Below are positions 1 through 7,890 of a stretch of DNA of 20,014 bases, piece by piece (within the stretch, counting starts at the first letter, position 1; each line of letters opens with the position of its first letter). The position numbers were made by a program, and so were the translations under genes. The notes beneath the pieces are model-generated. The model made no database searches and had not been told where the DNA came from. It worked only from the letters and a program-made list of their open reading frames with translations. Origin of the DNA: CBINFS01 sp966250015 (GTDB taxonomy: Bacteria; Bacteroidota; Rhodothermia; Rhodothermales; DASSAV01); assembly GCA_966250015.1 (NCBI GenBank), contig CBINFS010000058.1, positions 1-20,014 on the forward strand. The letters are read 5' to 3'.

Positions 1-31
1 GGGAGCATTTCTTTCTATCACCGCTAGAGGA

Positions 32-94
32 AGCCAGATGGGCTGCACTTCGGGAAGATCCCTCACTGACGTTCGGGATGACATTTTGAGAGGT
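32..94. repeat. Partial copy of dispersed repeat, family A (3' end only)
   Basis: The stretch GCACTTCGGGAAGATCCCTC followed by TTCGGGATGACA and TTTGAGAGGT matches the 3' end of the fuller copies at 130-305 and 341-512. The 5' inverted end is absent, so this copy is truncated. No coding sequence is supported over it. Confidence 0.7.
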
Positions 95-129
95 ATCGAC
101 ATTCTCCTGGCCTCGTCATCACCAACAGT

Positions 130-305
130 GCCCCAAATTTGTCATCCCGAATCGAAGCGGGTGAGGGATCTTCGTGAAACGCGGCCTTCGAGAATGGCCA
201 CAAGGGCGCGCACAGCACTTCACGACCATCAGAACCAGCCAGTAACGCCGCACTTCGGGAAGGTCCTTCCTCGCGAGGCTCGTCAGAATGACTATTTGAG
301 AGGTG
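130..305. repeat. Dispersed repeat, family A, copy 2
   Basis: The unit opens with TTTGTCATCCCGAA, a gap, then GTGAGGGATCTTCG. It closes with the approximate reverse complement: CGCACTTCGGGAAGGTCC, then AGAATGAC and TTTGAGAGGT. The 30-40 bp ends are therefore inverted repeats around a core of about 100 bp. Core positions 190-242 match 403-455 in the next copy with one mismatch in 53, which points to recent duplication or homogenisation. It resembles the TCATCC..GAAGGATCT repeats seen in many bacterial genomes. No transposase is present, so any mobility would have to be supplied in trans. Confidence 0.8.
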
Positions 306-340
306 CAGGCGACTATTAGGGCTTACTACTGAAGCCAGCG

Positions 341-512
341 CCCCACTCTGTCATCCCGAATCCCGCGAAGCGGGTGAGGGATCTTCGTCAAACGCGATCT
401 TTGAGAATGGCCACAAGGACGCGCACAGCACTTCACGACCATCAGAACCAGCCAGAAAAGCCGCACTTTGGGAAGATTCCTCACTTTGTTCGGAATGACA
501 TGGTTTGAGGTG
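341..512. repeat. Dispersed repeat, family A, copy 3
   Basis: This copy has the same architecture as the one at 130-305. It starts at CCCCACTCTGTCATCCCGAA, contains the local hairpin CCCGCGAAGCGGG near 361-373, and ends with GGAAGATTCCTCACTTTGTT, CGGAATGACA and TTTGAGG. Its core is almost identical to copy 2. It is tandem to copies 2 and 4, with about 10-35 bp of unique sequence between units. Confidence 0.8.
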
Positions 513-523
513 TTCCGCAAATC

Positions 524-690
524 CCCCACTTTGTCATCCTGAGGAACGCAGTGACGAAGGATCTTTATGAAACGCGGCTTTTGTGAACGGTAGTGCGGGT
601 ACGTACAGCAACAGGGATCCGTTTGTGCCAGCCGGAATGGTCGCACTTCGGGAAGATTCCTCGCATCCGCTCGAAATGACAATAACATTG
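524..690. repeat. Dispersed repeat, family A, diverged copy 4
   Basis: This unit begins CCCCCACTTTGTCATCCTGA, then GGAACGCAGTGACGAAGGAT, and ends with TCGCACTTCGGGAAGATTCC and CTCGAAATGACA. The ends keep the inverted-repeat pattern of the other copies but the core is diverged. It lies just beyond the 3' end of the DUF892-type gene, past that gene's terminator. Confidence 0.7.
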
Positions 691-717
691 GAATGAGCAC
701 CCCCAGCCTTGCACCAC

Positions 718-753
718 ACAAAAAACAAGGCCGTCCTTGTCGGGGCGGCCTTG
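718..753 (-). terminator. Rho-independent terminator of the DUF892-type gene
   Basis: On the minus strand the arms AAGGCCG and CGGCCTT, with extra pairs inside, form a stem-loop at 726-753. A run of T follows (A-tract at 720-725 on the plus strand). It sits 12 bp after the stop codon of the 766-1281 gene. Confidence 0.85.
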
Positions 754-765
754 AATGAAAAGCCT

Positions 766-1281
766 CTATGGGGTCACCGCGGCAGGGTTGACGAGGCGCT
801 CGGCAAGGCTCGATAGCGTCTGATCGACCGACTTCTCCTCTTCGAGCGTCTTCCCTAACAGGTTTTTCTCCTGCGTCCGCCCAAGAGTCTTGGCGTAGGA
901 CGCGACGGTTCCGTAGGCGGCGATCTCGTAATGCTCCACACGCTGGGCCTGGGCGATCAGACCGGCGTCGACGACCTCCGCGGGCGCATCCGTCCCAAAC
1001 AGGGTACCCGATTCCTTGATGAAATGGTTCGCCTCTTTGATCAGGCCTTCCATCGCCTGGCATTTTTCACCCCCGGGCCGCTTGTTCAGCATCTGAAAGA
1101 TCTGATCGAGGCGGTCGCGGTGGGTGCGGGTCTGATCGAGGTGCAGCCGAAACGCATCTTTCAGCGCGGGGTGCGTTGCTTTGGCTTCCATGATTGGCAG
1201 GGCGTCGATGAGCTGCGTCTCCGCGCTGAACAGGTCGCGTAGCTGCATGACGTACAGCTGTTCAAGATTCTCCGGCTTCAT
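766..1281 (-). CDS. DUF892/YciF-like ferritin-like protein
   Basis: This 171-residue protein resembles the YciF/YciE (DUF892) family of ferritin-like four-helix proteins. Family members are linked to general stress responses and their biochemical role is poorly defined. The sequence is almost all helix-forming. It opens with the family's ENLEQLYVMQLRDLFSAETQ pattern (4-23), followed by HLDQTRTHRDRLDQIF (47-62), EHYEIAAYG (116-124) and LEEEKSVDQTL (146-156). The Glu and His residues in these segments are the likely metal ligands; that is family knowledge, not shown here. I chose the ATG at 1281 because AAGG and GGAG lie just upstream. An in-frame GTG at 1317 would add 12 residues but has no such signal. 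The YihY-type gene lies 118 bp upstream in the same direction. A strong terminator follows. Confidence 0.88.
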   Translation of the reverse strand: MKPENLEQLYVMQLRDLFSAETQLIDALPIMEAKATHPALKDAFRLHLDQTRTHRDRLDQIFQMLNKRPGGEKCQAMEGLIKEANHFIKESGTLFGTDAPAEVVDAGLIAQAQRVEHYEIAAYGTVASYAKTLGRTQEKNLLGKTLEEEKSVDQTLSSLAERLVNPAAVTP

Positions 1282-1283
1282 TT

Positions 1284-1293
1284 CCTTCTCTCC
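1284..1293 (-). promoter_or_regulatory. Ribosome binding site that decides the DUF892 start
   Basis: GGAGAGAAGG on the minus strand ends 2 nt before the ATG at 1281, with its GGAG 8 nt away. It supports this ATG over the GTG at 1317. Confidence 0.6.
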
Positions 1294-1399
1294 ATCTTGA
1301 TTGTCGTGTTCGTTCACAGGCTATACAGGACAAAATGAACCGGATGGTTGGTCCGTGCTCCGTGTGACGAATAGAATACTTCTGCACGGCTCGCCCCTG

Positions 1400-2371
1400 T
1401 CACGGCTTTCGCCCATACGACGGCTCTGTGCGAGCGGATATACCCTCCTGCCCGTCACCATCCGCCGGACGCTCTTCTCGGATGATGCGCACCGCTCCCT
1501 TTTCAGGGCGTATGCCTGAGCCCAGCCGTTGAGCCCACACCTCCGTGAACTCCGCGCCGAGAAGCACGATCATGGCCGAGTAATACACCCACACCAGCAG
1601 GATCGCCAGCGCTGCCGCCGCGCCGAACGCCTGCCCGGGATTGCTCTGGCCGATGTAAAGGCTGATGAGAAACTTGCCAGCTTCAAAGAGGACGGCGGTA
1701 AAGAACGCCCCTACACCGACGTCTTTCCACGCAACTTTGGCGTCGGGCAGGAACTTGAAGATCGTCGCGAAAAGCAGGGTGATGACGGCAAGGCTCACGG
1801 CCGTATTGACGATCCACACCGCCGCCGTCGAGATGCCGCCCGGGAGCATGCCCCCGAGGTGGTTGGCCAGCACGGAGATCAGGGCGCTGAGGACGAGCGA
1901 AACGAGCAGCAGGAAGGCAATCGTCAGTATGAGTCCAAACGACAGCAGGCGCTTCATCACGATCACCATGATCCCCCCTCTGGTCGGGTCCGGCTTCACC
2001 GACCAGGCCCTGTTGAGCGCCGTCTGAAGCTGAGCCAGGGCTCCCGTGGCGCCGAATAGCAGACCGGCGATCGACAGGATGAGGCCCAGCGAGAACCCGC
2101 CCTGCACTTTTTCCCGTGCGCTCTGGATCATCGTCTGGATCTGTGCAGCCGCATCAGGGCCGACCATCGAACCCGCCTCGCTTTCAATCCAACCCTGCAC
2201 TTGCATCGGATCGAGAAACAACCCGAGCAGCAGAATGATGATGACCAAAAGCGGCGGAAGGGAGAAAATGGTGTAGTAGGCGAGCGACGCCGCCATCTGC
2301 GGACATTCGTCCCGGCTGAATTGCAAAAAGGTCTGTTTTATGATGTCAAAACCTTTCTTAACGGCTGCCAT
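1400..2371 (-). CDS. YihY/virulence factor BrkB family inner-membrane protein
   Basis: This 323-residue integral membrane protein has about six hydrophobic segments (roughly residues 38-54, 92-115, 143-170, 181-206, 216-238 and 247-272). It shows the family's typical N-terminal region AASLAYYTIFSLPP (27-40), KFLPDAKVAWKDVGVGA (206-222) and YYSAMIVLLGAEFTEVWA (263-280). The family was once misannotated as ribonuclease BN, and its molecular function is unsettled. The C-terminal 40 residues are charged and probably cytoplasmic. The upstream neighbour is an exported metallo-hydrolase, separated by a terminator-like hairpin, so it may have its own promoter. The DUF892-type gene follows 118 bp downstream with no obvious terminator between, so the two could share a transcript. 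Confidence 0.9.
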   Translation of the reverse strand: MAAVKKGFDIIKQTFLQFSRDECPQMAASLAYYTIFSLPPLLVIIILLLGLFLDPMQVQGWIESEAGSMVGPDAAAQIQTMIQSAREKVQGGFSLGLILSIAGLLFGATGALAQLQTALNRAWSVKPDPTRGGIMVIVMKRLLSFGLILTIAFLLLVSLVLSALISVLANHLGGMLPGGISTAAVWIVNTAVSLAVITLLFATIFKFLPDAKVAWKDVGVGAFFTAVLFEAGKFLISLYIGQSNPGQAFGAAAALAILLVWVYYSAMIVLLGAEFTEVWAQRLGSGIRPEKGAVRIIREERPADGDGQEGISARTEPSYGRKP

Positions 2372-2418
2372 TCTCGTTTACCCGTTCAGACCAGTTGTAG
2401 CCCGTCCTCTCTAAACGC

Positions 2419-2468
2419 AAAAGCACCCGTCCCGGTGCGAGCCTTCCCGCGCCGGACCGGATGCTTTT
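2419..2468 (-). terminator. Hairpin terminator after the metallo-hydrolase gene
   Basis: The arms AAAAGCATCCGG and CGGGTGCTTTT pair around a GC-rich inner stem (GGCGCG with CGCACC). The outer A/T pairs supply a T-run on either strand, so it could act in both directions. It lies 32 bp after the stop of the 2501-3397 gene. Confidence 0.75.
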
Positions 2469-2500
2469 CGGCTAAGTCACACTTTATTACCGGATTTCGG

Positions 2501-3397
2501 CTATTGGTCTGCCGTCAGCTCCTCGTAAGCCGTCCGGATCGCATTTTGGAGTACGTTCCTGCGGTCCGGATGCTGGTGGTCCGGAAAACCGGGGATGTGC
2601 TCGACCCCGATGAGCTCCTCCACCGACGACCCCGCGCTTATGCCCTTCTGCACGTATTCGAGCAGTCCGGTCAGGAAGTCGCGCTGCACGAGCAGGTCCT
2701 CCCGGCTCCCGGTGACCGGGAAATCGGGGTGGCTGTGGCCGAAGATGAAGAGTGTATCCTGGCCGAGGTCGTTCACGGTCGATTCGAGCACCGTGACCCA
2801 GTTCCGGATGGAGGCGCCGGCGGGACGGTCGATGTAAGGGGGCGTCCGGTTGAAGACGAGGTCGCCCATGTGCGCGACGTTGGCGTTCGCGAAGAGGATC
2901 ACCGCGTCGCCGCTCGTGTGGGCAGGACCGTAGTACTTCAACCGCAGGTGCTCCCCGCCAATGTCTTCTTCCCAAACGTCGCTGAACGTGGTATCGGCAA
3001 AGACCTGGCTCGCAGCGTTATCGCTGCCAGCGGTCGCTCGGCGCTGAAGCTCGGGCACGTTTTCGTGTGCGAGGATACGTTTGGTGTGGGGCTTGAACAC
3101 GCCGTTCCCCGACGTGTGGTCGCCGTGGTGGTGGGTGTTGATGACCAGGTCGAACGACCTGCCTGCCCTCTCCATCAGGCCGCTCCGGCACTGCTCGGCT
3201 GTTGCGGGAAACTGGGTGTCGATCACCACCAGTGCGTCCGGATCGACCAGATAGCCGATGGTACCTCCCTGGCCCGTGAAATAACCCGTGTTGCCCCGCA
3301 AATCCGTAAACGGACCGTCGAACGGCCTGCCAAGCACGCGAGACAGCGGCAGCAGGCTCAACCCTGCCGCTACGAACTGACGACGGTTCATGGACAT
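2501..3397 (-). CDS. Tat-exported MBL-fold metallo-hydrolase
   Basis: This 298-residue protein of the metallo-beta-lactamase fold has a twin-arginine signal peptide: NRRQFVAAG at 4-12 followed by a short hydrophobic stretch. It should therefore be folded and metal-loaded before export to the periplasm. The metal-binding motif THHHGDH (88-94) gives His89, His91, Asp93 and His94. His160 (PAHTSGD), Asp179 (HMGD) and His221 (FGHSH) complete a normal two-zinc site. The substrate cannot be read from sequence. The fold covers beta-lactamases, quinoprotein-relay proteins, glyoxalase II and others. The ATG at 3391 (two residues in) is an equally good start; neither has a clear ribosome site. The hemolysin III-type gene ends 83 bp upstream, in the same direction. 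Confidence 0.9.
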   Translation of the reverse strand: MSMNRRQFVAAGLSLLPLSRVLGRPFDGPFTDLRGNTGYFTGQGGTIGYLVDPDALVVIDTQFPATAEQCRSGLMERAGRSFDLVINTHHHGDHTSGNGVFKPHTKRILAHENVPELQRRATAGSDNAASQVFADTTFSDVWEEDIGGEHLRLKYYGPAHTSGDAVILFANANVAHMGDLVFNRTPPYIDRPAGASIRNWVTVLESTVNDLGQDTLFIFGHSHPDFPVTGSREDLLVQRDFLTGLLEYVQKGISAGSSVEELIGVEHIPGFPDHQHPDRRNVLQNAIRTAYEELTADQ

Positions 3398-3480
3398 GGC
3401 AAAACTTCAGGATGAATGAATGTGAAGGAATCGTGTGGAATAAACTGCACGGATCCCTACAGTTGCAATCCCCCACGCCC

Positions 3481-4197
3481 TCAGACGGCGTCCATGTAGA
3501 AGCTTACAGCAAGAAAGTGACAGATGCTTCCCACGAGCACGAAGACGTGCCAGATGGCGTGGTTGTAGGGAAGCCGTTCCCAGGCGTAAAACACGACGCC
3601 TCCCGTGTACATCAGCCCGCCCGCCACGAGCCACCACAACGCCGACTGCGGCGTGGCGTCGAGCAGCGGCCCCATCCCCAGCACGACGAGCCAACCCATC
3701 GCCACATAAAACAGCAACGACAGCCTGTCGAACCGGCCGGTGAAAAACAGCTTGAAAAGGGTTCCCGTCAGCGCAATTGCCCAGACCAGTATGAGCATCT
3801 GCCACCGAAGGGGATCCGGATACACCAGCAGGAGGATCGGCGTGTAGGTGCCCGCGATCAGGAAGTAGATTGAGATGTGGTCGATGATCCGGAAAAGCCG
3901 TTTCAAGTGATCCGACCGCACGATGTGGTAGACCGTCGAAGCCGCGTACATCAGGATGAGCGTCGCCCCAAAAACAATGGCGCCGACCACCACGGGCGGC
4001 GTACCGCCGGTAATCGCGAGGTGAAGCAGGAACCCGAAACCGACGAGGCTGAGGACGAGCCCGGCGCCGTGCGTGATGCAGTTCGCGATTTCCTCGCGAA
4101 AATGCGCCAGCTCTGAACGGATGGCTTTTTGCGCCTTATCCACCGCCTTTACGGCCGCCCGTGCAGGGGTTGTATGTCCGTTCTCGCTCGCCCTCAT
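3481..4197 (-). CDS. Hemolysin III / PAQR family membrane protein (TrhA-like)
   Basis: From the ATG at 4197 this is a 238-residue protein with a charged 35-residue N-terminus and about seven membrane segments. Family residues are visible: NCITHGAG (His43), the S-x3-H motif STVYH (87-91), IDHISIYFLIAGTYTP with Asp106, and the late H-x3-H motif NHAIWHVFV. These Ser, His and Asp residues form the metal site in PAQR proteins. The bacterial branch (YqfA/TrhA, hemolysin III) is tied to membrane-lipid and fluidity homeostasis rather than proven haemolysis. The reading frame stays open upstream to a TTG at 4251, adding 18 residues without family similarity or a ribosome site. I therefore prefer the ATG. 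Confidence 0.9.
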   Translation of the reverse strand: MRASENGHTTPARAAVKAVDKAQKAIRSELAHFREEIANCITHGAGLVLSLVGFGFLLHLAITGGTPPVVVGAIVFGATLILMYAASTVYHIVRSDHLKRLFRIIDHISIYFLIAGTYTPILLLVYPDPLRWQMLILVWAIALTGTLFKLFFTGRFDRLSLLFYVAMGWLVVLGMGPLLDATPQSALWWLVAGGLMYTGGVVFYAWERLPYNHAIWHVFVLVGSICHFLAVSFYMDAV

Positions 4198-4337
4198 TAC
4201 CGTTGTTCCCGATCCGATATCCTGGAGATTCGGATCAATTCTGCAATACAATTGAGAAGGGTGAATGAACGGGCGCGCAAACAGGTCCGCATTTCGCCAT
4301 ATTTGCCCGGATTTTCAAAGATTCACCGACACAAACG

Positions 4338-4374
4338 AAACAGGGTGGCGCCCCAGCCGGACGCCGCCCTGTTT
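4338..4374 (-). terminator. Terminator of the cytochrome c peroxidase gene
   Basis: The arms AAACAGGGCGGCG and CGCCACCCTGTTT on the minus strand pair over 13 positions with one G-T pair and an 11-nt loop. A T-rich tail (TTTCGTTTG) follows. It is 34 bp past the stop codon of the 4408-5469 gene. Confidence 0.85.
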
Positions 4375-4407
4375 TCCTGTTTAGCCAGACCCTTCAGATC
4401 ACTGAGG

Positions 4408-5469
4408 CTAGTCGGCCTCCACCTGCACGACGTCCGACCGGGGAATCTGCCTCGGCAGGTACGGGTGCGGGACCAGCGGGAATTCGCCCGTGAGCGACTC
4501 CAGGAAGGCCACCAGCTTTGCCTGCTCTTCCTCGGTGAACGTCCGCCCGAGCTGCGACTGGCCCATGATCCGCACGGCTTCCTCCAGCGTAGCCGCCGAA
4601 CCGTCGTGGAAGTAAGGGAACGTCAGGGCGACGTTCCGAAGCGGCGCCACCCGGAACACGTACTGATCCGCTTCGGACTCGGTCACGGCCGCGCGGCCGA
4701 CGTCCTCCGAACCCCTTACGTGCGAGAATGCGGCGAAGCTGTTTCCACCCAGGAGCGGGCCGTTGTGGCACCCGATGCAGCCCGCCTCCTGGAACAGCGC
4801 AAGGCCTTCCTTTTGCTCGGGAGTGAGTGCGTCGTCGTCCCCCTCCAGGTAGCGGTCGAACGGAGAGCCCGGAGTGAGGAGCGTGCGCTCGAACGCCGCA
4901 ATCGCCTTTGCGATGTGGTCGAAAGTGATCGCCGTGTCGGCCTCAGGGAAAGCCGCTCTAAAGAAAGGCTCGTAGCCCGTTTCCCGGAGGCGTTCGACGG
5001 CTTCCTCAGGCGTGAGGTCCATCTCCACGTGCGCCTGAATGGGACCCTTCGCCTGCTCTTCGAGTGTCGGCGCCCGGCCGTCCCAGAACTGCGACTTGAG
5101 GAAAGCCGCGTTGAAGACGGTGGGACTGTTGCGCGGCCCCGTCCTCGCGCCCTCGCCCATGGCTACCTCCCGGTGATCGACGCCGGCGGCGCCCACGACG
5201 TGGCACGTGTTACACGAGATCGTGCCCGAACGCGAGAGCTTCGGCTCGAAGAATAGCTTGTGGCCCAGCTCCACCCGCTCAGGCGTCGTCGGATTGTCTT
5301 CCGGCGCAGGCGCCTCCGCAGGCAACGGCTGAAAAAGCGGCGAAACGTCCTGCCGGACGCCATCCCGTTCGTCGCTCCGGCACCCCGCAATCCCCAAAAA
5401 CAGCACTATCAGAGCGCCGATCGGTAAAACAATCAGGTAAAAGCCCGAATTCTTTCGAAATCGATCCAT
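4408..5469 (-). CDS. Di-heme cytochrome c peroxidase, lipoprotein (CcpA/MauG family)
   Basis: This 353-residue protein should reduce hydrogen peroxide to water with electrons from a small cytochrome or cupredoxin in the periplasm. It has a membrane segment (11-29) ending in a lipobox-like LGIAGC, so Cys30 is probably lipidated. Two heme-binding motifs are present: CNTCH (86-90) and CIGCH (231-235). Family regions also present are FWDGRAPTLEEQA (128-140), Glu149-Met150, and YFHDGSAATLEEAV (286-299) with a Met at 302 that may serve the high-potential heme. Length is normal for the family. MauG-type proteins share this layout, but a peroxidase is the simpler reading. The LolD-type gene ends 160 bp upstream, so it probably has its own promoter. 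A terminator follows. Confidence 0.92.
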   Translation of the reverse strand: MDRFRKNSGFYLIVLPIGALIVLFLGIAGCRSDERDGVRQDVSPLFQPLPAEAPAPEDNPTTPERVELGHKLFFEPKLSRSGTISCNTCHVVGAAGVDHREVAMGEGARTGPRNSPTVFNAAFLKSQFWDGRAPTLEEQAKGPIQAHVEMDLTPEEAVERLRETGYEPFFRAAFPEADTAITFDHIAKAIAAFERTLLTPGSPFDRYLEGDDDALTPEQKEGLALFQEAGCIGCHNGPLLGGNSFAAFSHVRGSEDVGRAAVTESEADQYVFRVAPLRNVALTFPYFHDGSAATLEEAVRIMGQSQLGRTFTEEEQAKLVAFLESLTGEFPLVPHPYLPRQIPRSDVVQVEAD

Positions 5470-5629
5470 CGTGTTATCTCAAACCTGGGATACAGAATGG
5501 AAGATTGCCGCACCCGCAAACCGGCATGAAACCGGTTGGAGGTGAGTCACCGTCAATTAACATGTTAGCCGGCTTCCTTTCAACCTCGCACGCACCGTGA
5601 GACCTTCCGAGGAAGTAATAAAGCGGCAA

Positions 5630-6334
5630 CTACGCCGGTTCGTCGCTGCGTCCGGCGGGATCGAGCTCGAGGACGCGTCCCCTCTCGATTTGTAGAACGC
5701 GGTCGGCCATGCCGGCCAGCGCGGGATTGTGCGTGACGATGACGAACGTCTGCTGGTACGTGCGGCTCAGACGCAGGAGCTCTTCGTGGAGTGACTCAGC
5801 CGTGCGTACGTCGAGGTTTCCGGTGGGCTCGTCGGCGAGGATGAGGCCGGGCCGGTTCATCAACGCCCTCGCCACGGCCACACGCTGCTGCTCCCCACCC
5901 GACAGCGCCGACGGCCGATGATCCGCACGATCGGCAACCCCGACCGCCTCCAGGAGCTCCATCGCACGGCCTTCGACCTCCGAGAGCTTCTTGTTCTGGA
6001 TCAGCGCCGGCATCGCCACGTTCTCCAACGCCGTAAACTCGGGAAGCAGGTGGTGAAACTGGAAGACGAACCCGATCGATCGATTGCGAAAGGCCGCAAG
6101 CTGCTCGTCGTTTTTCCGGAAGATGTCCTCCCCGTTGAAAAGCACCGTTCCTGAGTCCGGGCGGTCGAGTGCGCCCAGCAGGTGCAACAGGGTGCTCTTG
6201 CCCGTCCCGCTTTCACCGACGATGGCGATGACCTCTCCGGCCTCCACCCGAAACGATACGCCGTTCAACACCTCCAGCTTCCCGTTGACGGTCGGGTAGC
6301 TCTTCTTAAGGTCAATCACGTCCAGAAGCGGCAT
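5630..6334 (-). CDS. lolD: LolD-type ABC transporter ATP-binding protein
   Basis: This 234-residue ATPase of the LolD/MacB/FtsE group has Walker A GESGTGKS (40-47), Q-loop Gln92, signature LSGGEQQRVAVARAL (144-158), Walker B LILADEPTGNLD (164-175) and the H-loop His202 (VTHN). It closely follows LolD, which powers release of lipoproteins from the inner membrane toward the outer membrane carrier. The partner permease (LolC/LolE or a MacB-like protein) is not encoded here. The exact transporter is therefore inferred, and the gene symbol is tentative. The gene begins 43 bp after the stop of the sigma-54-type response regulator, so both are probably on one mRNA. There is no clear ribosome binding site. 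Confidence 0.85.
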   Translation of the reverse strand: MPLLDVIDLKKSYPTVNGKLEVLNGVSFRVEAGEVIAIVGESGTGKSTLLHLLGALDRPDSGTVLFNGEDIFRKNDEQLAAFRNRSIGFVFQFHHLLPEFTALENVAMPALIQNKKLSEVEGRAMELLEAVGVADRADHRPSALSGGEQQRVAVARALMNRPGLILADEPTGNLDVRTAESLHEELLRLSRTYQQTFVIVTHNPALAGMADRVLQIERGRVLELDPAGRSDEPA

Positions 6335-6377
6335 GGGGTGCAGTTGGTATCTCGGCGTCCGAGCTGGTGGAAGGTGA

Positions 6378-7769
6378 TCAACCCTCCCTCCGCTCGATAC
6401 CGTATTTGTTCATTTTGTTGTAAAGGTGCGACCGCTGGATGCCGATTGCCTCGGCGGTCTTGCTCACGTTCCAGTCGTTCTCGTCGAGCTTTCGGATGAT
6501 GAACAGTTTCTCGGCCGAGTCCCGGAAGTCGCTGAACTGGTCGAACTCGTCGAGTAAACCGGTTAGGGGGTTCGACGTAGCCGCCGGTCCGACCTGGACG
6601 TACCGTTCGACGTCGCTGACCGAAATGGTCTCGCCTTCGCTGAGGATGAGCAGCCGCTCGACCACGTTGTGCAGCTCACGGACGTTGCCCCGCCACTCGT
6701 ACCGTTTCAGCCGTTCGAGAGCTTCGTCGGAGAACTGCTTCGGCTCGACCCCGTTTCGGCGCGACAGACGCTCACAGAAATGCTTCGTGATGATCGGGAT
6801 GTCCTCGCGCCGCTCACGCAGGGGCGGCACGTTGATCAGGATCACACTCAAGCGGTGGTAGAGGTCCTCACGGAACTTGTTCTCTTCGATCTGCCGGAGC
6901 AGGTCCTTGTTCGTGGCGGCGATGACCCTCACGTCCACAGGGATCGCGCGGTCGCCGCCCACTCGGGTGATGCGGTTCTCTTGTAACGCTCTGAGCACCT
7001 TGGCTTGGGCCGACAGGCTCATGTCGCCGATCTCGTCCAGGAACAGCGACCCTCCGCTGGCCTGCTCGAACTTCCCGATCCGCTGCTTCATCGCACCGGT
7101 GAACGACCCCTTCTCGTGACCGAACAACTCGCTCTCGATCAGCTCACTTGGGATGGCTGCGCAGTTGACCTCGACGATCGGCCCGTCCTTGCGGTTGGAA
7201 AGGTGGTGGATCCACCGGGCCACGAGCTCCTTCCCCGTCCCGGGTTCGCCCGTTATCAGGACGCGCGCATCCGTCGGCGCCACGCGCTCGATCGTCGCCT
7301 TGATTCGGGAAATGGCCGCGCTGGTCCCGATGATCGGCGTGATCTCCCCTTCCTGCTGCTCCGTGATCGCCTGCTTCATCCGGCGGTTCTCGGTCTCGAG
7401 GCGGCTCCGATTGAGCGCGTTCCGGATGGTCAGCAGGAGCCGATTCAGATCGGGTGGTTTCTCGATGAAGTCGTATGCGCCGAGCTTCGTCGCCTCCACC
7501 GCTGTCTCTATCGTCCCGTGGCCCGATATCATGACCACCGGCAGCTCGGGCGCTTCCTTCGAGACGATCTGCAACACCTCCATGCCGTCGCGCTTCGGCA
7601 TCTTGATGTCGAGCAGCATCATGTCGTACCGGTTCTCACGCACCTTGCGCAAGGCTTCTTCGCCGTCCTCCGCCTCGTCTATTTCGAACTCTTCGAACTC
7701 CAGGATCTCACGCAACGTCCGCCGGATGCTCGGCTCGTCGTCGACTACTAATATCGTGGAAGTGGACAT
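6378..7769 (-). CDS. Sigma-54-dependent response regulator (NtrC family)
   Basis: This 463-residue regulator has three parts. An N-terminal receiver (about 4-120) carries Asp10, Asp11, phospho-acceptor Asp54 (LLDIKMP), Ser82 and Lys104. A central AAA+ domain (about 145-385) has Walker A GEPGTGKE (174-181), the sigma-54 contact loop GSFTGA (221-226), Walker B SLFLDEIGD (241-249) and RGNVRELHN (360-368). A Fis-type helix-turn-helix follows at the C-terminus (about 418-458, NVSKTAEAIGIQRSHLYNKM). It should activate transcription with RpoN when phosphorylated. No histidine kinase gene lies in the window, so it is an orphan by position. The ATG at 7769 is chosen because AGGAG sits 4 nt upstream. 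The frame extends 24 residues further to 7841 without similarity. The LolD-type gene follows 43 bp downstream. Confidence 0.93.
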   Translation of the reverse strand: MSTSTILVVDDEPSIRRTLREILEFEEFEIDEAEDGEEALRKVRENRYDMMLLDIKMPKRDGMEVLQIVSKEAPELPVVMISGHGTIETAVEATKLGAYDFIEKPPDLNRLLLTIRNALNRSRLETENRRMKQAITEQQEGEITPIIGTSAAISRIKATIERVAPTDARVLITGEPGTGKELVARWIHHLSNRKDGPIVEVNCAAIPSELIESELFGHEKGSFTGAMKQRIGKFEQASGGSLFLDEIGDMSLSAQAKVLRALQENRITRVGGDRAIPVDVRVIAATNKDLLRQIEENKFREDLYHRLSVILINVPPLRERREDIPIITKHFCERLSRRNGVEPKQFSDEALERLKRYEWRGNVRELHNVVERLLILSEGETISVSDVERYVQVGPAATSNPLTGLLDEFDQFSDFRDSAEKLFIIRKLDENDWNVSKTAEAIGIQRSHLYNKMNKYGIERREG

Positions 7770-7773
7770 AGTA

Positions 7774-7778
7774 CTCCT
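7774..7778 (-). promoter_or_regulatory. Ribosome binding site that decides the response regulator start
   Basis: AGGAG on the minus strand lies 4 nt before the ATG at 7769. The receiver domain begins right after this ATG, so the longer frame to 7841 is unlikely. Confidence 0.65.
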
Positions 7779-7890
7779 AACGTTGGTCCGGTTGTGATCC
7801 GAAATCGGCATCAAGGTACGCAACCACACCGACCGGCGCATCGTTCCGCCGGGGACTTTTCAACGTTTACCCTCCATATCTGATCTCAAA

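Noticed and set aside
38..319. A 93-residue plus-strand frame
   Set aside because: It reads through repeat copies, has no ribosome site and no recognisable domain.
1..690. CRISPR array
   Set aside because: The repeated units are about 170 bp with inverted ends and variable spacing, not 25-37-bp repeats with equal spacers. No cas gene is nearby.
326..1063. A 245-residue minus-strand frame crossing the repeats and the DUF892-type gene
   Set aside because: It is out of frame within the DUF892 gene, passes through its terminator and then reads repeat sequence. No family similarity is visible.
2201..3415. A 404-residue open frame on the plus strand
   Set aside because: It runs antisense across the metallo-hydrolase gene, which has an intact zinc motif and Tat signal. 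The antisense product is rich in Arg, Val and His with no recognisable domain, as is typical of GC-rich shadow frames.
4198..4251. N-terminal extension of the hemolysin III protein from a TTG codon
   Set aside because: The added 18 residues have no family similarity and no ribosome site. The ATG at 4197 gives a normal protein.
4129..5256. A 375-residue open frame on the plus strand
   Set aside because: It is antisense to the cytochrome c peroxidase gene, whose heme motifs are intact. The composition is Arg/Glu-rich without domains.
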